The notes beneath the pieces were generated by a model. The model did no database searches and was not told where the DNA came from. It saw nothing but the letters and a program-made list of their open reading frames with translations. From Bacteroidota bacterium (lineage in GTDB: Bacteria; Bacteroidota; Bacteroidia; NS11-12g; UBA9320), in contig WGNA01000019.1 of the NCBI GenBank assembly GCA_016124755.1, forward strand, positions 1-41,486: DNA of 41,486 bases. Direction: 5' to 3'. A program made the translations under genes and the position numbers. Below are positions 8,691 through 17,194 of this stretch, in pieces. Within the stretch, counting starts at the first letter, position 1. Every line of letters begins with the position of its first letter.

Positions 8691-9320
8691 ATGAAGTTCA
8701 GAGCATTTATACTTTTCGAAGTTGGAGTATTGTTTTTTGGAAATTCTGTTGCAGGAAATCCTTTCGTACAAAAAAATTATATCGGTATTAATGTCGCCGG
8801 AATGCGTCCGTTAATCGGCTCGCATCCCGAGCAAACCTCATTTCTCAATCGCGATAATTGGTTCGCTCCAAGAGGGATATCTTATCTGCACGTTGCCGGA
8901 AAATATTCACTGAAAGCGAACATCGGAATCCTGAGGAAGGAATGGTCTGCAATTATTGTGGATGGCGGTTCTGAAGGTACGCTGAGTGGAGTGGATGTGA
9001 TGATCGGGTTTAATCGTAATCTGTATTTAAACAAAACGATCATAACAGCCGGAGCCGGATTGTATTATCTCCAGGCAAACAGAAAAGGAGTGTCAAATAG
9101 CATTGCCGGACCGAATGAATTTAATTTTAATTCATTTTGTGCCGGTGTAAATCCAACACTGGGAGTTTCGCGACCGATTGGCAAACACATCCTGGTTTCT
9201 TTGGAGGCCGGTGCGTACATGGGATACAACGGTCAATTTAACACTCCTTTGGTTTTTTGGGGTTTGACCGATCTTTCATTTAATCCGGTTCAATCCCTTT
9301 CGGTTTATTGGGGATTTTAA
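8691..9320 (+). CDS. Exported outer-membrane beta-barrel-like protein of unknown function
   Basis: The protein starts MKFRAFILFEVGVLFFGNSVAG, a signal peptide with a likely site after VAG. The mature part (about 185 aa) is rich in alternating hydrophobic/polar strands and Gly/Asn turns and ends in SVYWGF, an aromatic C-terminus typical of small outer-membrane barrels. No catalytic motif is seen. It is a single gene: its promoter is at 8643-8672 and it ends 6 bases before the convergent DUF2202 gene. A role as a surface porin or adhesin-like barrel is inference from composition only. Confidence 0.6.
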   Translation: MKFRAFILFEVGVLFFGNSVAGNPFVQKNYIGINVAGMRPLIGSHPEQTSFLNRDNWFAPRGISYLHVAGKYSLKANIGILRKEWSAIIVDGGSEGTLSGVDVMIGFNRNLYLNKTIITAGAGLYYLQANRKGVSNSIAGPNEFNFNSFCAGVNPTLGVSRPIGKHILVSLEAGAYMGYNGQFNTPLVFWGLTDLSFNPVQSLSVYWGF

Positions 9321-9326
9321 ATTGCA

Positions 9327-9956
9327 TTAATTACACGACTCGTGTGAACCGGCGAGAATTTCTTCGTATTCAGCAACGCTCAGGAATTGTGGTGTGTAAT
9401 CCGAATTATTGCTCTGCAATTGTGAAACAAATGAGCGGATGTGATTCCGGGAACCGCATTGTAATTTGGTAAAAGCACTTTGAATGGAAGAGTTGGTTAC
9501 CCATTTCAGATAATCTCTTAAATCAACAATGTCGAGATCTTCGATAGTTGCTCCTATTTTTAATGCCTGAACCAAACTATCATCGCCCTGATCAACAAAC
9601 GATTCGTAGTAATTCCTGAGTTCTTCGTTGGCAAACACTCCCGGATCTTCAATTGTATATTCAATTCCGAATTGTTTTAGCAGATCTTCCACCGTGTTCA
9701 TGTGTGTTTGTTCACTTTGCGAAATGTTGTCGAACACTTTTACATTCCAGATTGAATAAAGATGTTTATACGTATCGCGAGCCAACTTTTCCTCTTCCAG
9801 CATTTTCAAGAGGGCTTGTTTTTCGGTTTCCGAAACCGAGGTGGTGTTATCGACCGGGGTAACCTTATCATCTTTTTTGCAGGCGGCAATTCCAACAGAG
9901 AAAAGCAATACAAAGAGAAAGATAGAGGAATTGGGATATTTAGTTTTTAATTTCAT
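9327..9956 (-). CDS. DUF2202 ferritin-like domain lipoprotein
   Basis: A lipoprotein signal ends in the lipobox GIAAC followed by KKDDK, so the protein is anchored to a membrane. From about residue 45 to the end it matches DUF2202: the EEEKLARDTYKHLY helix, the FDNISQSEQTHMNTVEDLL helix with the ExxH pair, and the later CGSRNHIRSF helix with a second His. The spacing suggests a four-helix ferritin-like bundle with potential metal ligands; the biochemical role of this family is unknown to me. I chose the ATG at 9956 because the in-frame TTG at 9980 would put an unnecessary extension before the signal peptide. Confidence 0.85.
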   Translation of the reverse strand: MKLKTKYPNSSIFLFVLLFSVGIAACKKDDKVTPVDNTTSVSETEKQALLKMLEEEKLARDTYKHLYSIWNVKVFDNISQSEQTHMNTVEDLLKQFGIEYTIEDPGVFANEELRNYYESFVDQGDDSLVQALKIGATIEDLDIVDLRDYLKWVTNSSIQSAFTKLQCGSRNHIRSFVSQLQSNNSDYTPQFLSVAEYEEILAGSHESCN

Positions 9957-9977
9957 ATACAGGGCTTTTTCTTTGTT

Positions 9978-9985
9978 CAAAGGTA
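9978..9985 (-). promoter_or_regulatory. Candidate -7 element for the DUF2202 gene
   Basis: TACCTTTG on the minus strand fits TAnnTTTG and lies 21 bases upstream of the ATG at 9956. No good -33 TTG is present at the standard distance (the nearest is about 26 bp away), so support is partial. Confidence 0.3.
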
Positions 9986-10050
9986 ATTTGAAGGTTTTCG
10001 GCGCCGTGTAACAAAGGCAACACAGCAGTTTGAAAATTTTTAATAAATGT

Positions 10051-10084
10051 CTTGACTCTTACCCTACGTGATGGATTTCATTTG
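10051..10084 (+). promoter_or_regulatory. Candidate MerR-type promoter/operator upstream of the TipA-like regulator
   Basis: TTGAC at 10052-10056 and the -7-like TTCATTTG at 10077-10084 are separated by a long spacer holding an imperfect dyad (CTTGAC ... GTGATGG, 10051-10073). MerR proteins typically bind a dyad inside an overlong spacer of their own promoter, so autoregulation is plausible. The dyad is poorly conserved, so this is tentative. Confidence 0.3.
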
Positions 10085-10102
10085 CATTTGTAAATAGATC
10101 AG

Positions 10103-10873
10103 ATGAAGAAATATACGGTTAAAGAAGTGGCCGGTTTTGCAGGAATCACTATACGAACTCTCCATCATTACGATGAAATCGGGTTGTTGGTTCCCTCTGA
10201 AAGAAGTGAAACCAATTACCGGTATTATTCGGAAAATGATCTTTTACTGTTGCAACAAATTCTTTTTTATAAGGATTTGGGAATTGCATTAAACGAAATA
10301 AAAGACATAATTCAGAATCCCGGATTTGATGTTGTCGGTGCGTTGATTCAACACCGGGAAACGATTCTTAAAAGACAAGACCATCTTAAGGCTCTTTTAA
10401 TCACCATCGACAAAACATTAAATAATCTCAATAATAAAATTATGAAACCAGAAGAATTGTATGAGGGTTTGCCCAAAGAGTTTGCAAATGAATACCGGAC
10501 TGAAGCCATGGAAATATATGGTGAACAGTCGGTTTTGCAATCTGAAAAGGAATTATTAAAAATGGGTAAAGCAGATTTTGAGCAATTAAAATCGGAGCAA
10601 AAACAAATTAATGAAAAGTTGTTTTCGCTAATGGGTGAAGATCCAGCGTCCGAATCAGTTCAGACAGAAATACAAAAGCACTATGTTGTGATCAGAAAGT
10701 TTTGGGGAGCATCAAATCAGGTTGATCCGCAGTGGGAGGCGTATGCAGGTCTTGGTGACTTGTATGTTTCGGATGAACGTTTCACCAGTATTAATGGAAA
10801 TGCACAACCCGACTTTGCAGCTTTTCTGAATGCAGCTATGAAGCAATTTGTAATGAGAAAAAAGGGAGGATAG
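10103..10873 (+). CDS. MerR-family transcriptional regulator with TipAS ligand-binding domain
   Basis: Residues 1-70 form the winged helix-turn-helix of the MerR family (TVKEVAGFAGITIRTLHHYDEIGLL, then the NYRYYSENDLLLLQQI wing). Residues about 75-112 are the antiparallel coiled-coil dimerisation helix, and about 115-253 match the TipAS antibiotic-recognition domain (EELYEGLP near its start). In TipA-type regulators this domain binds thiopeptides or other bulky ligands and activates transcription of multidrug-response genes. No drug-efflux gene is adjacent, so the target may be its own promoter or a distant locus. It is a monocistronic-looking gene followed by a 209-bp gap. Confidence 0.9.
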   Translation: MKKYTVKEVAGFAGITIRTLHHYDEIGLLVPSERSETNYRYYSENDLLLLQQILFYKDLGIALNEIKDIIQNPGFDVVGALIQHRETILKRQDHLKALLITIDKTLNNLNNKIMKPEELYEGLPKEFANEYRTEAMEIYGEQSVLQSEKELLKMGKADFEQLKSEQKQINEKLFSLMGEDPASESVQTEIQKHYVVIRKFWGASNQVDPQWEAYAGLGDLYVSDERFTSINGNAQPDFAAFLNAAMKQFVMRKKGG

Positions 10874-11037
10874 ATTTTTTCATAAAGCTGTAGATTAGCG
10901 TAACCGGAATAAGTTCCATAGCTTTTGATTCTCAGGGAATGAAAACCAAAAATTAATTAATATCTCTCCGCAACATCGCTGATTGTCATGCGATTGTTGG
11001 ATTATTCAATTTTTCTATTAGCTTGCACATAATTGCC

Positions 11038-11064
11038 GGGTTCATGAAGAATTTCTGCGAACCC
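11038..11064 (+). other. Hairpin in the leader of the 11083 operon
   Basis: GGGTTC (11038-11043) pairs with GAACCC (11059-11064), and an inner AGAA/TTCT pairing sits in the loop. It lies 18 bases before the GTG start of the first operon gene, so in RNA it could affect initiation. Too small to be called a riboswitch. Confidence 0.3.
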
Positions 11065-11082
11065 CGATGAAACAGGTTTTAC

Positions 11083-12117
11083 GTGCAGATTAATCGATTT
11101 ACCATATTATTATTTCTGATTTTCGGCGGTATAGCCGGAGTAGATGCTCAGGTTGCAAAAGAATATTCAGACGTGGTTGAAAGGGCCGGTCTGTTGTACG
11201 ATCAGGGAAAGCTTCAGGAATGTCTTACTCTTTGCCGTACCGTAAATCTCGACAGTGCAGATGTTGGTGCGCAATGGAAAGTAAACCGTTTGATGGCGAT
11301 CGTATTTCTGGCCAATCAGCAAAACGACAGCGCAAAAAAGTACGCTGAAAAAATGCTGGATATCAATCCGACGTACACCCCGAGTTATCTCAAGGATCCG
11401 ACGGATTTGATCAAGTTGCTCGGCACGATTGAGGTAATTCCGAAGTTTAGTCTGGGCGGGGCGGTTTCTCTTGGTTCGACCACTACATTTCCAATAATAA
11501 AAACCGGTTATGTAATTTCGGATTATACCAAAACATATCAATCCAAAAACAGTTTCCAATTTGGTTTGTCGGGTGAATATTTATTGAAATCGAAATTGGG
11601 ATTGAACCTGAGTTTGCTGGCATCTCAAAAGTCTTTTCAAATTAATTACGATTTTGATAACTGGAAAAATCAGGCTCAGGAAAAACTCACCTATATAGAT
11701 TTGCCTGTTGCCGTGAGCTATTATTTACGTTCAAACCGAAAAGTAAAGGTCTATTTTCAGGGAGGTATTTTCGGCGGATGTCTGCTCTTTTCCAATAATA
11801 ATTTTACCTCAGAATATCTGCCGGATCACAGTATTAGCGAGTATCATGGATTGGATGCCACCAACCGCAGATACCGGTTAAATTTCGGCATGGTCGGAGG
11901 TGCAGGAGTTTCGATTCTCGGAAAGAAGAAGAAGGGTCATGTGTTTCTTCAGGCGAGTTATTTCCATTCGTTTGCTCCATTGGTAAAATCGGATACGCGC
12001 TATAAATATTCAGAATTGTTGTATTCTCATTTTTATGTGGATGATGATTTTAAGTTGGATAATTTGTCGGTTTGTATCGGTTATTCCTTTCACTTAAATT
12101 ATAAGGTACTCAGATGA
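11083..12117 (+). CDS. Exported TPR-like/outer-membrane barrel protein, paralogue A
   Basis: The product starts at GTG 11083 and has a signal peptide ending near VDAQ (residue 23). Residues about 25-115 are helical and resemble tetratricopeptide pairs (KEYSDVVERAGLLYDQGKLQECL and VFLANQQNDSAKKYAEKML), ending in a DPTDLIKLL segment; residues about 118-344 have the alternating strand pattern of an outer-membrane barrel with a C-terminal SFHLNYKVLR. The function is unknown. I recall the same TPR-plus-barrel plan from other Bacteroidota. It overlaps the next gene, a paralogue of the same plan, by 4 bases. No ATG in frame offers a better start. Confidence 0.72.
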   Translation: MQINRFTILLFLIFGGIAGVDAQVAKEYSDVVERAGLLYDQGKLQECLTLCRTVNLDSADVGAQWKVNRLMAIVFLANQQNDSAKKYAEKMLDINPTYTPSYLKDPTDLIKLLGTIEVIPKFSLGGAVSLGSTTTFPIIKTGYVISDYTKTYQSKNSFQFGLSGEYLLKSKLGLNLSLLASQKSFQINYDFDNWKNQAQEKLTYIDLPVAVSYYLRSNRKVKVYFQGGIFGGCLLFSNNNFTSEYLPDHSISEYHGLDATNRRYRLNFGMVGGAGVSILGKKKKGHVFLQASYFHSFAPLVKSDTRYKYSELLYSHFYVDDDFKLDNLSVCIGYSFHLNYKVLR

Positions 12118-13226
12118 TGAACCATTCTGAAGAAAAAAAACGGAGGTTTAAAAACTCTGCGGAATTGCAGCAAAAGGTTTGGCGAACTTCTGATTTTGCT
12201 TCGCTTTGGATTTTGGTTTTATGGTTAGCGGCAACGGTTAATCTGAAAGCTCAGGATTGTTCGGATGCTATTTACCGGGCCGATAAAATGTATGCAAACG
12301 GACAAATCAGTCAGGTGATAGAAAGTTTAGAGCCCTGTGTTTCCGGATCGTTAAATGCCGATGAAAGATTTGAGGCATACCGGCTTCTCGCTTTGGCATA
12401 TCTCAACAATCAGGATCAGGAAAAGGCGGATGAGTATATCCGGAAGCTTTTGATGATAAAACCTCAGTATCAAAAATACCCGAACAACGATCCGCTGGAG
12501 CTTACCAGGCGCATTAATCAATTTGATGTTTCTGCCAAATATTCGGTTGGATTTGATGTGGGATTTAATCTGAACTCGGTTAAACTCATAAAGAGTTATT
12601 CTGTTTATTCCTCACCGCAATCGTATGTTACATCTCCGGGTTACCAGTTCGGGGGTTCTTTTAATTATGCGTTTATAAAAAACTGGAGTGTTGAAGCCGG
12701 CGTTTTTTATTACGGATTATTTATAAAACATCAAATAGATAATGCAGGCGGTCAAAAGCAAATTTATAAAGAAACGCAGCAGTTTTTTTCTCCCGGGCTA
12801 AACCTCACGTACAACCGGAAAGTACATGGAAGCATTGAGTTATACGCAGGAGTTGGTTTCGGTAATGCATTTTTAACATCGTCGAATGTTTTTTTTACAT
12901 CGGAAAATATTGAATCAAAAAATATTCGTCTGGCCACGCGAAATTCATTCGACGACCGCACAAAATCTATTGTTTATACTTCTGAAAAAATAGGAGTTAG
13001 TATTCCTTTTAATATCGGTCGGTTGCATCTCGAGTGTATGTGGTTACAGTATCAGTCGAATGCGGTAATTGCAAACCGCCGAATGTCTGACCGTGCTTTT
13101 ATTTATTCTAATCAATACATAAACGATGATTTTAAAAATCGTCCGATGATGGTAAATGCCGGAATAAGCTGGCCCGTGAAATATCAGGTGAAAAAGGCAA
13201 CCCCAAAAAAATCAGACTCAAATTGA
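12114..13226 (+). CDS. Exported TPR-like/outer-membrane barrel protein, paralogue B
   Basis: Same architecture as the preceding gene: a signal-anchor-like region (about 28-47, ending LKAQ), a helical TPR-like segment (about 50-125, with the Cys pair C49 and C75 and the DPLELTRRI block equivalent to DPTDLIKLL of paralogue A), and a barrel (about 135-370) ending in SWPVKYQVKK plus a Lys/Ser tail. The N-terminal extension before the signal (about 27 charged residues) is unusual; a downstream non-ATG start would give a normal signal peptide. ATGATGA at the junction gives two candidate starts (12114 or 12117) and a 4-base overlap with paralogue A, so the pair is translationally coupled. Confidence 0.72.
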   Translation: MMNHSEEKKRRFKNSAELQQKVWRTSDFASLWILVLWLAATVNLKAQDCSDAIYRADKMYANGQISQVIESLEPCVSGSLNADERFEAYRLLALAYLNNQDQEKADEYIRKLLMIKPQYQKYPNNDPLELTRRINQFDVSAKYSVGFDVGFNLNSVKLIKSYSVYSSPQSYVTSPGYQFGGSFNYAFIKNWSVEAGVFYYGLFIKHQIDNAGGQKQIYKETQQFFSPGLNLTYNRKVHGSIELYAGVGFGNAFLTSSNVFFTSENIESKNIRLATRNSFDDRTKSIVYTSEKIGVSIPFNIGRLHLECMWLQYQSNAVIANRRMSDRAFIYSNQYINDDFKNRPMMVNAGISWPVKYQVKKATPKKSDSN

Positions 13227-13234
13227 AATAGGAC

Positions 13235-14560
13235 ATGAACAATATCAAAATTAGTAAGTCTGTTTTGTGCGCTTTGTTTTTGTTTGGGACGACAATATCC
13301 TGTAAACGGGAAGTGGAAATAAATGCGGAAAGTCAATCATCGGTTCATTATTATACTGGTGGAGATGAAGACAAGGTTCAGGGTGTGGTTTCGACAGACG
13401 ACGGTGGTGCTGTATATGTTGGAAAAGCCGGATCTAATGCTTTTATGATGAAGGTTGATGCCGACGGAAAGCAACTTTGGTACAGACAATATGGCGGAGA
13501 GAATATTGAAGAATTTAAATCGGCCATTGCAACATCCGACGGCGGATATCTTGCCATTGGAAGAAATAATACAATTGACAACGGACAGTCGCTCGGTGCG
13601 GCTATCGATTATGTGGTTAAAACAGATGCCAATGGAAACATGCTTTGGCAAAATTCTTATCTCGCTAATTTTAGTTATCTGGAGTCGGTTATTGAATCCG
13701 ATTCCGGGGATTTTTTAATTACCGGAAGTGTTTATTCGATTCAATCGGGCGGTAGCTGGGATGTGATTTTATTTTCTGTTGCACCGGATGGATCTTTCAA
13801 ATGGGGCTATGCTTACTCCGACCAGTATCTAAAGACCATACCGCCATTTTATGCATCGAAGTCTTATTACCAGCAGTTTGCAAGTGATATGTTTTTCGCC
13901 CCAAACGGTGATTTAATTATTGCCGGCACGATGAGTCCTTCCATTATTTCTGTGGAAGCCAACAAGTTTGTGACATTCTTTATGGTTATTGATCCGACAA
14001 CATACAGTATTAAAAATCTGTATCCTTATTATGATTATCAAAGAGGCTGGAATTGGTACCGTTTGAAAAACAGAGACGAACGTTTTAATGTGCGGGTAAT
14101 AACGGGATCAGACGGGTATTACGTGGCCACAACTGTTGAAGACGATAATTCGCTGATGAGGGTGCAATTATTAAAAACGGATTTTTCAGCAAATCTTTCT
14201 TCACCGTTGTGGGTGAAAGAATATTCAGGACTTGGAAATGCGATTATGTATGATTTTGCTGATAACGGAGATGGAACTTATTTGATTTCCGGAACGAGTA
14301 CGGATAAGTATCTGACACTTTCATTCCCGGAACTTTTCGATGGTCTGCAAAACATGGTGATGAAGGTGGACAGGGAAGGAAATGCCTTGTGGTCTCATTA
14401 TGAAGGAAGCGAACACGATGCGAATATTGGATTGCAGATTCAGAAATCGGGGAGCGGTTATGCGGTTGGTGGTTTTACGTCGCTCAATCGTTCCGGCTAT
14501 CATAAGATGTACCGGATGGAATTGAATTCAGATGGGGAATTACTGGGATCTAAAAAATGA
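13235..14560 (+). CDS. Repeat lipoprotein (propeller-like), paralogue A
   Basis: A lipoprotein signal ends at the lipobox TISC (Cys at about residue 23). The mature part is built of repeats of the form DGGxxxxG...VKTDANGNxLW, for example TSDGGYLAIG and VKTDANGNMLWQNSY, recurring about every 45-60 residues. This pattern is common in beta-propeller lipoproteins of Bacteroidota. No enzymatic motif is visible; a ligand-binding or scaffolding role at the outer membrane is inference. It sits 8 bases after paralogue B of the barrel pair and overlaps the next lipoprotein gene by 4 bases. Confidence 0.72.
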   Translation: MNNIKISKSVLCALFLFGTTISCKREVEINAESQSSVHYYTGGDEDKVQGVVSTDDGGAVYVGKAGSNAFMMKVDADGKQLWYRQYGGENIEEFKSAIATSDGGYLAIGRNNTIDNGQSLGAAIDYVVKTDANGNMLWQNSYLANFSYLESVIESDSGDFLITGSVYSIQSGGSWDVILFSVAPDGSFKWGYAYSDQYLKTIPPFYASKSYYQQFASDMFFAPNGDLIIAGTMSPSIISVEANKFVTFFMVIDPTTYSIKNLYPYYDYQRGWNWYRLKNRDERFNVRVITGSDGYYVATTVEDDNSLMRVQLLKTDFSANLSSPLWVKEYSGLGNAIMYDFADNGDGTYLISGTSTDKYLTLSFPELFDGLQNMVMKVDREGNALWSHYEGSEHDANIGLQIQKSGSGYAVGGFTSLNRSGYHKMYRMELNSDGELLGSKK

Positions 14561-15822
14561 GGTTACTTATGAAAATTGAACAGAAGAGTAATTTTTTATC
14601 ACTTTTCATTTTAATGATTTCGGTGGTTTTGTTCACCAATGGTTGCAAACGCGATGTTCCGGAATCCAAATTAGAAACCAGTAATTTTTTTAAAGGATAT
14701 GCCGAGCCGGAGAATCAGTATGGCTTGATGATTCAGGAGGCCGAAAATGGTAATCTGGTTTTGTATTGTTTGCAGGATTTGCTGTTGGGTGACGGACAAA
14801 TTCTTACCATAGTTAAAACGGATGCCAGTGGAAATATTCTTTCAAAAAAGGTTTATGAAAATGATTCTTTGGGAGGATATTCTTCAACCGCTCCTGATGG
14901 CGGAATTTTAATCTGTTCGAATGATTACAAAGGAACTCTTTTGAAATTCGATAAGAATGGCAATGAGGTTTTTAAAACATTATTTGCCCGGTCGAAGGCT
15001 TTGTATTATTCGTTTCCGTACGAGATTGCGGAAGGAAGCAGTGCGGGTGAATTTTTTGTTGCGGCATCAGATGGTGGTAACACTGGAAATCCGTCGACAA
15101 ACCGGTTGTTTAGATTTACTACAGATGGCGGCTACAACAGTTATTATACTTTTCCGGATGAATTGTTCGACGGGAAAGTTCTTTGGTGGAGCGTAATTGG
15201 ATACGAGGATCCGCAGGTTTATTATTTACACGGAATTTATTTTGATAAATCTCCCTGGAGTTGGGCCGATGCAGCCCATCATTTTGTTGTACGGATGGAA
15301 TTTTCCGGAACCGATCTGGTGTCGAAAAAAATGATAACTCCCGATTACCAAAACGATGCTGTATCTGCCAATAATTACATTGTGCCCGCAAAGTTTTCGG
15401 AGGGGAAGCTTACGGTGGCGTATGATAAATTAGATAATTACAAGGATCTTCAGACTGCCGTTGTGGTTCAATATGATAAAAACCTCAATGTGTTGTGGGA
15501 AGTTGATATGCCCTTTGGAACGAGTAACGGAAGAATAGAAGCGATTGATAATTGTTCAGACGGAGGGATAATCGTTACGGGGAGTCATCGCACAAGTGAT
15601 TCAAAAAATTTAAATCCGTTTTTATGTAAAATCAGCGCATCCGGAGAATTGTTGTGGTTTAAAAAATACGATGCAACAAATGAGACAACCTGTAGAAGTG
15701 CAATTGAAACCCGCGACGGGAAGTTTTTAATGATCGGTACAACCGTGAGTTTTGGTGACGGGAAAAACGATGAAGATGTATTTGTTATAAAGACTAATAA
15801 GTACGGGGAGTTGGATAAATAG
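14557..15822 (+). CDS. Repeat lipoprotein (propeller-like), paralogue B
   Basis: A lipoprotein signal with the Cys in FTNGC (about residue 30) is followed by the same DGGxxxxG / KTDASGNIL repeat pattern as the preceding gene (for example VKTDASGNILSKKVY near 87-101, FDKNGNEVFKTLF, and a final VIKTNKYGEL). The two lipoproteins are clearly related to each other, as the two upstream barrel proteins are. The start is ATG 14557, with ATG 14569 an alternative giving a shorter n-region. This is the last gene of the four-gene operon, followed by the repeat array. Confidence 0.72.
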   Translation: MRLLMKIEQKSNFLSLFILMISVVLFTNGCKRDVPESKLETSNFFKGYAEPENQYGLMIQEAENGNLVLYCLQDLLLGDGQILTIVKTDASGNILSKKVYENDSLGGYSSTAPDGGILICSNDYKGTLLKFDKNGNEVFKTLFARSKALYYSFPYEIAEGSSAGEFFVAASDGGNTGNPSTNRLFRFTTDGGYNSYYTFPDELFDGKVLWWSVIGYEDPQVYYLHGIYFDKSPWSWADAAHHFVVRMEFSGTDLVSKKMITPDYQNDAVSANNYIVPAKFSEGKLTVAYDKLDNYKDLQTAVVVQYDKNLNVLWEVDMPFGTSNGRIEAIDNCSDGGIIVTGSHRTSDSKNLNPFLCKISASGELLWFKKYDATNETTCRSAIETRDGKFLMIGTTVSFGDGKNDEDVFVIKTNKYGELDK

Positions 15823-15845
15823 AAACCAGTTTTAAATTTTTTACA

Positions 15846-16203
15846 TTAAATGTTTCTCCGTTTGGATGCACCAAGATTGTAGATCGGTTAGGGTTCGATA
15901 CGCAATCTCATTTCTTCTTACTTTTTTCTTGATAAAAAAGTAAGCAAAAAATCAAGTCGGATAGAAAGCTGCCCAAGCGCCCTTTATCATTTGTTGAAAA
16001 TCTGGTGAAAGAAGTGATAAGCACTTTCCCCGATTTTCTACCAAATGACAAATTCCCGCCGGGGCTATCCCGCCTTTCCGACGACCCACCCACGCGTTCC
16101 TAAGCTTGTTTTAGATCCGCTTCGCACGATTCATTTTGTTTTTTTTAATACTAAAATTGAAGTGATTGGGAGGTCGGTGTATTTATGCGGAATACATTAA
16201 ATA
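15846..16203. repeat. Tandem intergenic repeat, unit 1 of 3
   Basis: First of three consecutive units of about 355 bp beginning TTAAATGTTTCTCCGTTTGG. Inside: an 11-bp perfect A/T-rich hairpin (CTTACTTTTTT 15917-15927 with AAAAAAGTAAG 15934-15944); an outer arm TCGGATAG (15957-15964, one mismatch) paired with CTTTCCGA (16074-16081); and between them a long hairpin at 15988-16047 (CATTTG, GAAAATC and GGTGAAAG pairing with CTTTCCCC, GATTTTC and CAAATG, one mismatch). Short reading frames on both strands vary between copies and do not look coding. Confidence 0.85.
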
Positions 16204-16556
16204 TTAAATGTTTCTCCGTTTGGATACACCAAGATTGTAAATTGTTTTAGCTATCGATAAACAATCTCTTTTCTCACTTTTTTCTTGATAAAAAAGTAAG
16301 CAAAAAATCAAGTCGGAAAGAAAGCTGGCAAGCGCCCTTTGTCATTTGTTGAAAATCTGAGAAAGAAGTGTCAAGCACTTTCCCGATTTTCTACCAAATG
16401 ACAAATTCTCTCCGGGGCTATCCCGCCTTTCCGACGACCCACCCACGCGTTCCTAAGCTTGTTTTAGATCCGCTTCGCACGATTCATTTTGTTTTTTTTA
16501 ATACTAAAATTGAAGTGATTGGGAGGTTGGTGTATTTATGCGGAATACATTAAATA
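16204..16556. repeat. Tandem intergenic repeat, unit 2 of 3
   Basis: Second unit, nearly identical to unit 1 through its 3' end (the GATCCGCTTCGCACGATTCA and GTGTATTTATGCGGAATACA stretches are shared). Here the outer arms TCGGAAAG (16313-16320) and CTTTCCGA (16427-16434) are perfectly complementary. The central hairpin at 16343-16400 has arms one base pair shorter on both sides (GAGAAAG with CTTTCCC, one mismatch). Confidence 0.85.
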
Positions 16557-16875
16557 TTAAATGTTTCTCCGTTTGGATACACCAAGATTGTAAATTGTTT
16601 TTGGTATCGATAAACAATCTCATTTCTCACTTTTTTCTTGATAAAAAAGTAAGCAAAAGATCAAGTCGGAAAGAAAGCTGCCCAAGCGCCCTTTATCATT
16701 TGTTGAAAATCTGGGGAAAGAAGTGACAAGCACTTTCCCCGATTTTCTACCAAATGAAAAATTCCCGCCGGGGCTATCCCGCCTTTCCGACTACCCACCC
16801 ACGCGTTCCTACACATACATTTTTCCCCGCTTCGCCTGATTTATTTTCATTATATCGTGATCTAAAATTGGTGTA
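16557..16875. repeat. Tandem intergenic repeat, unit 3 of 3 (3' end diverged)
   Basis: Third unit, well conserved to about 16811 and then degenerate (CCGCTTCGCCTGATTTATTTT and CTAAAATTG still align). The central hairpin (16697-16756) is perfect in its inner arms: GAAAATC/GATTTTC and GGGGAAAG/CTTTCCCC. The unit ends near 16875. Confidence 0.82.
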
Positions 16876-17194
16876 AGAAAGCGATGAAACGCGTAATTTT
16901 AATTCGATTTTCATTTGTTCGTTTTTCGCTTTTGAATTGGTTTCGGGCCGGGATTGAAGCGGTTACAAAGGCGGCCGGATGTTGACAAAGATGCCGTCGA
17001 CAAATTGCGACCGGCAGGAAGCGCATTTGGTGAAGAGCAGCTTGCAACAGCCGGACGGTGTGTTTGAGCGGAAAGCCCGGAAAGCCCCCAAATAATATTG
17101 ACAAACCGAATGAATAATCGTCCCTGATTTTCACATAACTGTTTGCGGCAATTCGCGGGCTTTTTGTTAATCTTGAATGAGTTTAATATTTCAC
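16876..17194. other. Non-coding stretch with a GC-rich segment before the C10 peptidase gene
   Basis: About 320 bases without a supported gene. Positions about 16940-17095 are noticeably richer in G and C than the rest and contain a direct repeat GGAAAGCCCGGAAAGCCCC (about 17070-17090). Overlapping open frames exist on the minus strand but look non-protein-like. TAATCTTG at about 17168-17175 resembles a -7 element and TTTG lies 22 bases upstream, so the peptidase promoter may be here. Confidence 0.4.

Noticed and set aside
16538-16726. Frames inside the 355-bp repeat copies (also 15908-16093, 16368-16553 and 20513-20758)
   Set aside because: They follow the DNA repeat, differ in frame and strand between copies and end at varying points, so they look like by-products of the repeat.
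15846-16875. CRISPR array
   Set aside because: Units are about 355 bp with no short repeats and spacers; the Cas2-like gene at 40 kb has no other cas gene or array nearby.
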